A stretch of 64,000 bases of DNA from Fusibacter bizertensis (lineage in GTDB: Bacteria > Bacillota > Clostridia > Peptostreptococcales > Acidaminobacteraceae). Shown here piece after piece: positions 63,714 through 64,000 of the stretch. The translations under genes and the position numbers were made by a program. The notes beneath the pieces were generated by a model. That model made no database searches. It had not been told where the DNA came from and saw only the letters and a program-made list of their open reading frames with translations. The stretch spans positions 186,001 through 250,000 of the forward strand of contig NZ_JARYZI010000006.1 in the NCBI RefSeq assembly GCF_029914245.1. Reading direction: 5' to 3'. The number at the start of each line of letters is the position of its first letter. The stretch's first letter is position 1.

Positions 63714-64000
63714 ATGAAAGTAGTATCTGTAAGGTCGGAGAAAAAAGATTCGAAATACTGGATGCAGTTACCTGAACGTGAGACGGGTAATTTTGATCCA
63801 AGGAGACAAGTAATTGCAGTTAATAGTGAACATACTTATCAAGAATTTATGGGATTCGGCGGGGCTTTTACCGAATCTGCTGCTTTTACTTTGTCTGAAG
63901 CGCCGTCGGAAGTGAGAGAAGAAGCAATTCGCGCCTATTTTTCTAAGGATAAAGGACTCGGATATGTTTTGGGACGTGTTCACATCCATTCTTGTGATTT
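63714..64000 (+). CDS. GH30 family glycosidase (5' part, runs off the window)
   Basis: First 95 residues. Seen: YQEFMGFGGAFTESAAFTL and GLGYVLGRVHIHSCD, the standard GH30 N-terminal signature (GFGGAFT...Y...R..I.S.D). The catalytic Glu residues lie beyond the edge. No signal peptide, so probably cytoplasmic hydrolysis of imported oligosaccharides. AGGAGG before ATG 63714; cotranscribed with the phosphorylase. Confidence 0.9.
   Translation, partial: MKVVSVRSEKKDSKYWMQLPERETGNFDPRRQVIAVNSEHTYQEFMGFGGAFTESAAFTLSEAPSEVREEAIRAYFSKDKGLGYVLGRVHIHSCD

Overview
The window reads as the chromosome of a low-GC, Gram-positive, strictly anaerobic member of the Clostridia; the genus cannot be fixed from the sequence. 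Supporting signs are formate-tetrahydrofolate ligase, a ferredoxin-type 2-oxoacid oxidoreductase, a rubrerythrin-like protein, a hemerythrin, CIRCE/HrcA control of heat shock genes, TPP and purine riboswitches, strong AGGAGG ribosome binding sites, and TGA used as stop.

Core left part (1-21.4 kb). The 3' end of a probable urocanate hydratase is followed by a large SARP/LAL-type regulator and fhs, a one-carbon/histidine-catabolism context. Next come a DUF554 membrane protein, an NCS2 purine permease, an OGG-type DNA glycosylase, an EAL-HDOD protein, CIRCE-groES-groEL, an HTH/membrane-protein pair, a hemerythrin, thiT under a TPP riboswitch, a BmrCD-like heterodimeric ABC exporter, and guaB-guaA under a guanine-type riboswitch with its terminator.

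Accessory island (21.3-51 kb), built at the 3' end of guaA. Directly after guaA lies a tyrosine integrase that has an in-frame deletion in its catalytic domain. It is followed by a cI-like repressor with an apparently leaderless promoter, a small HTH protein, a CRESS-virus-like Rep (HUH nuclease plus superfamily 3 helicase), and an FtsK/TcpA-like ATPase. Just upstream of rep is a stem-loop whose apex carries the circovirus-type nonanucleotide TAGTATTAC. Cargo follows: a type III restriction-modification operon, a MazG-like plus GIY-YIG/DUF2075-helicase pair, two MqsR-like/Panacea toxin-antitoxin modules, a CIRCE-controlled small heat shock protein, several regulators, and a putative secreted-peptide quorum-sensing locus (RRNPP-type regulator diverging from a 47-codon pro-peptide) beside a secreted protein and a membrane protein. 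Decayed copies of the guaA 3' end at about 34.6 kb and 48.0-48.3 kb suggest tandem accretion of elements. A duplicated flank (44.2-44.97 kb against 48.37-49.09 plus 51.08-51.15 kb) shows the second toxin-antitoxin module as a discrete insertion of about 2 kb.

Core right part (51-64 kb). This holds a Gfo/Idh oxidoreductase fused to two VOC domains, a rubrerythrin-KorA-KorB operon, a membrane protein, a frameshifted PhnB-like gene, a PAS-GGDEF cyclase with an I-site, and a glycan-use cluster: a LacI regulator, a perfect operator, a GH94-related phosphorylase and a GH30 glycosidase cut by the window end.

All calls come from reading sequence and motifs; no database search was run.
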